DNA of 60,000 nt from NCBI RefSeq assembly GCF_964355755.1, contig NC_092676.1, positions 4,386,288-4,446,287 of the forward strand, given 5' to 3'. Origin of the DNA: Antedon mediterranea (taxonomy: Eukaryota; Echinodermata; Crinoidea; Comatulida; Antedonidae). The translations under genes were made by a program, and so were the position numbers. Below are positions 58,001 through 60,000 of the stretch, one piece after another. The stretch's first letter is position 1. Each line of letters opens with the position of its first letter. A model generated the notes under the pieces. That model made no database searches and was not told where the DNA came from. It saw nothing but the letters and a program-made list of their open reading frames with translations.

Positions 58001-58072
58001 GTATTTGAGCAGTAACCAAATAAGTACATTACCAGCCAATGCATTTGCTGGTTTGGCAGCATTGAGAACACT
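58001..58072 (+). CDS. LRR exon 7
   Basis: 72 nt, phase 2-2; variable part LYLSSNQI, then STLPANAFAGLAALRT. Confidence 0.95.
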
Positions 58073-58920
58073 GTAAGTGTATTGCTTATGTTTGCTTACT
58101 TTTACCAATTTGGTTTTAATTTAGAAATTAAATTACAAATTAATTTGAATTGTTGATTAAGCAATTATAATGGATTAATATTATTACATAATTGCACAAT
58201 TTGTGATCGTATAAAAAATATCTTTATAAATCACAAGTTTTTAGTTCATCCACCATGAAAGAACTTTATTTTTGTGTAATACATAATAATTCTGAATTAA
58301 TCTTAAATGTAAAATTTCACAATATAAATATCATTATAATGATTGTTATACTAATTAATTAGTATTTGTTTATGTAGTGATTTTGTTTTATGATAATAAA
58401 AATTATTAAAATATAAATATATATTTTATATTTTGACATCATTAAAATATTGATACAATACAATGTATGTATTGTAGGATCAATTGTAATAATTGACTAA
58501 TAATATGTACCTTATGATTTCATGATTATTCACAGTAAAACAAATTTAAAAAGCAACAATTTTGTAATTTATCCACCATGATTGAATTATTTATTTTTGT
58601 AAGATCTAACAATTGAAACTGAATCTGAATTACATATAGATAATACATTTATTATATGGTTGCTATCAAACAATTTGAATTTGTTGACATTTTGTTTTCA
58701 GAAAATATGTTAATCAAATAAATTTACAACATTTTTATTTTAACATAGTATATGTTGACATAACTAAAGTACATACAATAGAGTACATGCAGTATAAATA
58801 CTGTATAATGTACAGAAATGTAGACATTTCAACATTTGAGGTGACAGAAAAACTAAAATAATTTAAAAACAGCTTGGATATTGTGATTTACTAATACTGT
58901 GCATTCCTTTTACTTTTAAG

Positions 58921-58992
58921 GGAATTGGACAATAACCAAATAAGTACATTACCAGCCAATGCATTTGCTGGTTTGACAGCATTGGAAACACT
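58921..58992 (+). CDS. LRR exon 8
   Basis: 72 nt, phase 2-2; variable part LELDNNQI, then STLPANAFAGLTALET. Confidence 0.95.
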
Positions 58993-59837
58993 GTAAGTAT
59001 ATTGCTTATGTTTGCTTACTTTTATCAATTTGATTTTAATTTAGAAATTAAATTATAAATTATTTTAAATTGTTGGTTAAGCAATTATAATGGATTAATA
59101 TTATTACATAATTTCACAATTTGTGATTGTATAAAAAAATATCTTTATAAATCACTAGTTTTTAGTTCATCCACCATGAATGAACTTTATTTTTGTGTAA
59201 TACATAATAATTAAAAATTAATCTTAAATGTAAAATTTCACAATATAAATACCATTATGATTGTTATACTAAATAATTAGTACATGTTTATGTAGTGATT
59301 CTGTTTATGAAAATAAAAATTATTAAAATATAAATGTATATTTTATATTTTGACATTATTAAAATATTGATACAATACAATGCATGCATAGTAGGATCAA
59401 TTGTAATAATGGACTAATAATATGTACCTTATGATTTCATGATTATTCACAGTAAAACAAATTTAAAAAGCAACAATTTTGTAATTTATCCACCATGATT
59501 GAATTATTTATTTTTGTAAGATCTAACAATTGAAACTGAATCTGAATTACATATAGATAATACATTTATTATATGGTTGCTATCAAACAATTTGAATTTG
59601 TTGACATTTTGTTTTCAGAAAATATGTTAATCAAATAAATTTACAACATTTTTATTTTAACATAGTATATTTTGACATAACTAAAGTACATACAATAGAG
59701 TACATGCAGTATAACTACTGTATAATGTACAGGAATGTAGACATTTCAACATTTGAGGTGACAGAAAAACTAAAATAATTCAAAAACAGCTTGGATATTG
59801 TGATTTACTTATACTGTGCATTCTTTTTACTTTTAAG

Positions 59838-59909
59838 GTATTTGTACAATAACCAAATAAGTACATTACAAGCCAATGCATTTGCTGGTTTGGCAGCATT
59901 GGAAACACT
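59838..59909 (+). CDS. LRR exon 9 (last in window; gene continues)
   Basis: 72 nt, phase 2-2; variable part LYLYNNQI, then STLQANAFAGLAALET. The following intron starts the same unit again, and no LRR C-terminal cap, membrane segment or stop is reached, so more exons lie to the right of the window. Confidence 0.95.
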
Positions 59910-60000
59910 GTAAGTGTATTGCTTATGTTTGCTTACTTTTAACAATTTGGTTTTAATTTAAAAATTAAATTACAAATCATTTTGAATTGTTGATTAAGCA

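Larger units (their letters stand above)
51760..60000 (+). repeat. Tandem array of about 0.8-1.1 kb LRR exon units
   Basis: Ten units (one broken, nine with an intact exon) in direct orientation. Start-to-start spacing of the intact exons is 794, 793, 870, 1079, 910, 777, 920 and 917 bp. Introns are closely similar over their full length, with short deletions and one inverted piece. Every unit carries ACTGTATAATGTACAGGAAT, GTAGACATTTCAACATTTGA and GGTGACAGAAA upstream of its exon. Confidence 0.95.

Noticed and set aside
51310-60000. Calling this a true VLR locus
   Set aside because: VLR genes assemble non-exonic cassettes into a single coding exon. Here the LRRs are ordinary exons with splice sites, and SRCR domains are attached. 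The resemblance is in the module type only.

Overview
The window is animal nuclear DNA: GT-AG introns, exons of known metazoan protein families in consistent phase, many TIR transposons, a tRNA-derived SINE, a Penelope-like retroelement and several satellites. The SRCR and LRR receptor exons, the Penelope-type element and the general sequence texture suggest a marine deuterostome, most likely an echinoderm. That placement is inference; no diagnostic marker gene is present.

Positions 1-28441 (+ strand) hold the 3' half of a PICALM/AP180-type clathrin assembly protein gene. Fourteen exons join in frame (1536 nt, 511 codons plus stop). They cover the end of the ANTH region and the unstructured tail with NPF, DLF and DPF endocytic motifs, and end at a TGA at 28439. 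The ANTH exons lie upstream of the window. The introns are filled with unrelated tandem arrays (periods 3, 17, 30/60, 33, 36, 45 and about 91 bp), five copies of one MITE, two other TTAA-flanked MITEs, a 3.16 kb Harbinger-like foldback element and a partial SINE.

Positions 28442-31950 are intergenic. From about 31951 a second + strand gene begins: a signal-peptide exon, three intact group-A SRCR exons (phase 1-1), one LRR N-terminal cap exon (phase 1-2), then nine intact 72-nt LRR exons (phase 2-2) spaced about 0.8-1.1 kb apart, running off the right edge. Its first intron contains a 9.6 kb array of an 83-bp satellite. That satellite appears to derive from the 5' end of a short minus-strand reading frame at 32959-33162. 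The SRCR region is built of duplicated modules that differ by insertions: satellite, Penelope element, hAT-like element and SINE. Paralogous empty sites show where each entered.

The most interesting signal is the LRR exon array. All nine exons have the same phase, their introns are close to identical, a block of about 150 bp upstream of each exon is specially conserved, and every difference among the nine exons changes the amino acid. Much of that change falls in the LxLxxN concave-face positions. This looks like a germline array of diversified LRR cassettes in an SRCR-LRR receptor. It recalls the LRR modules of agnathan VLRs, but here they are arranged as spliceable exons.
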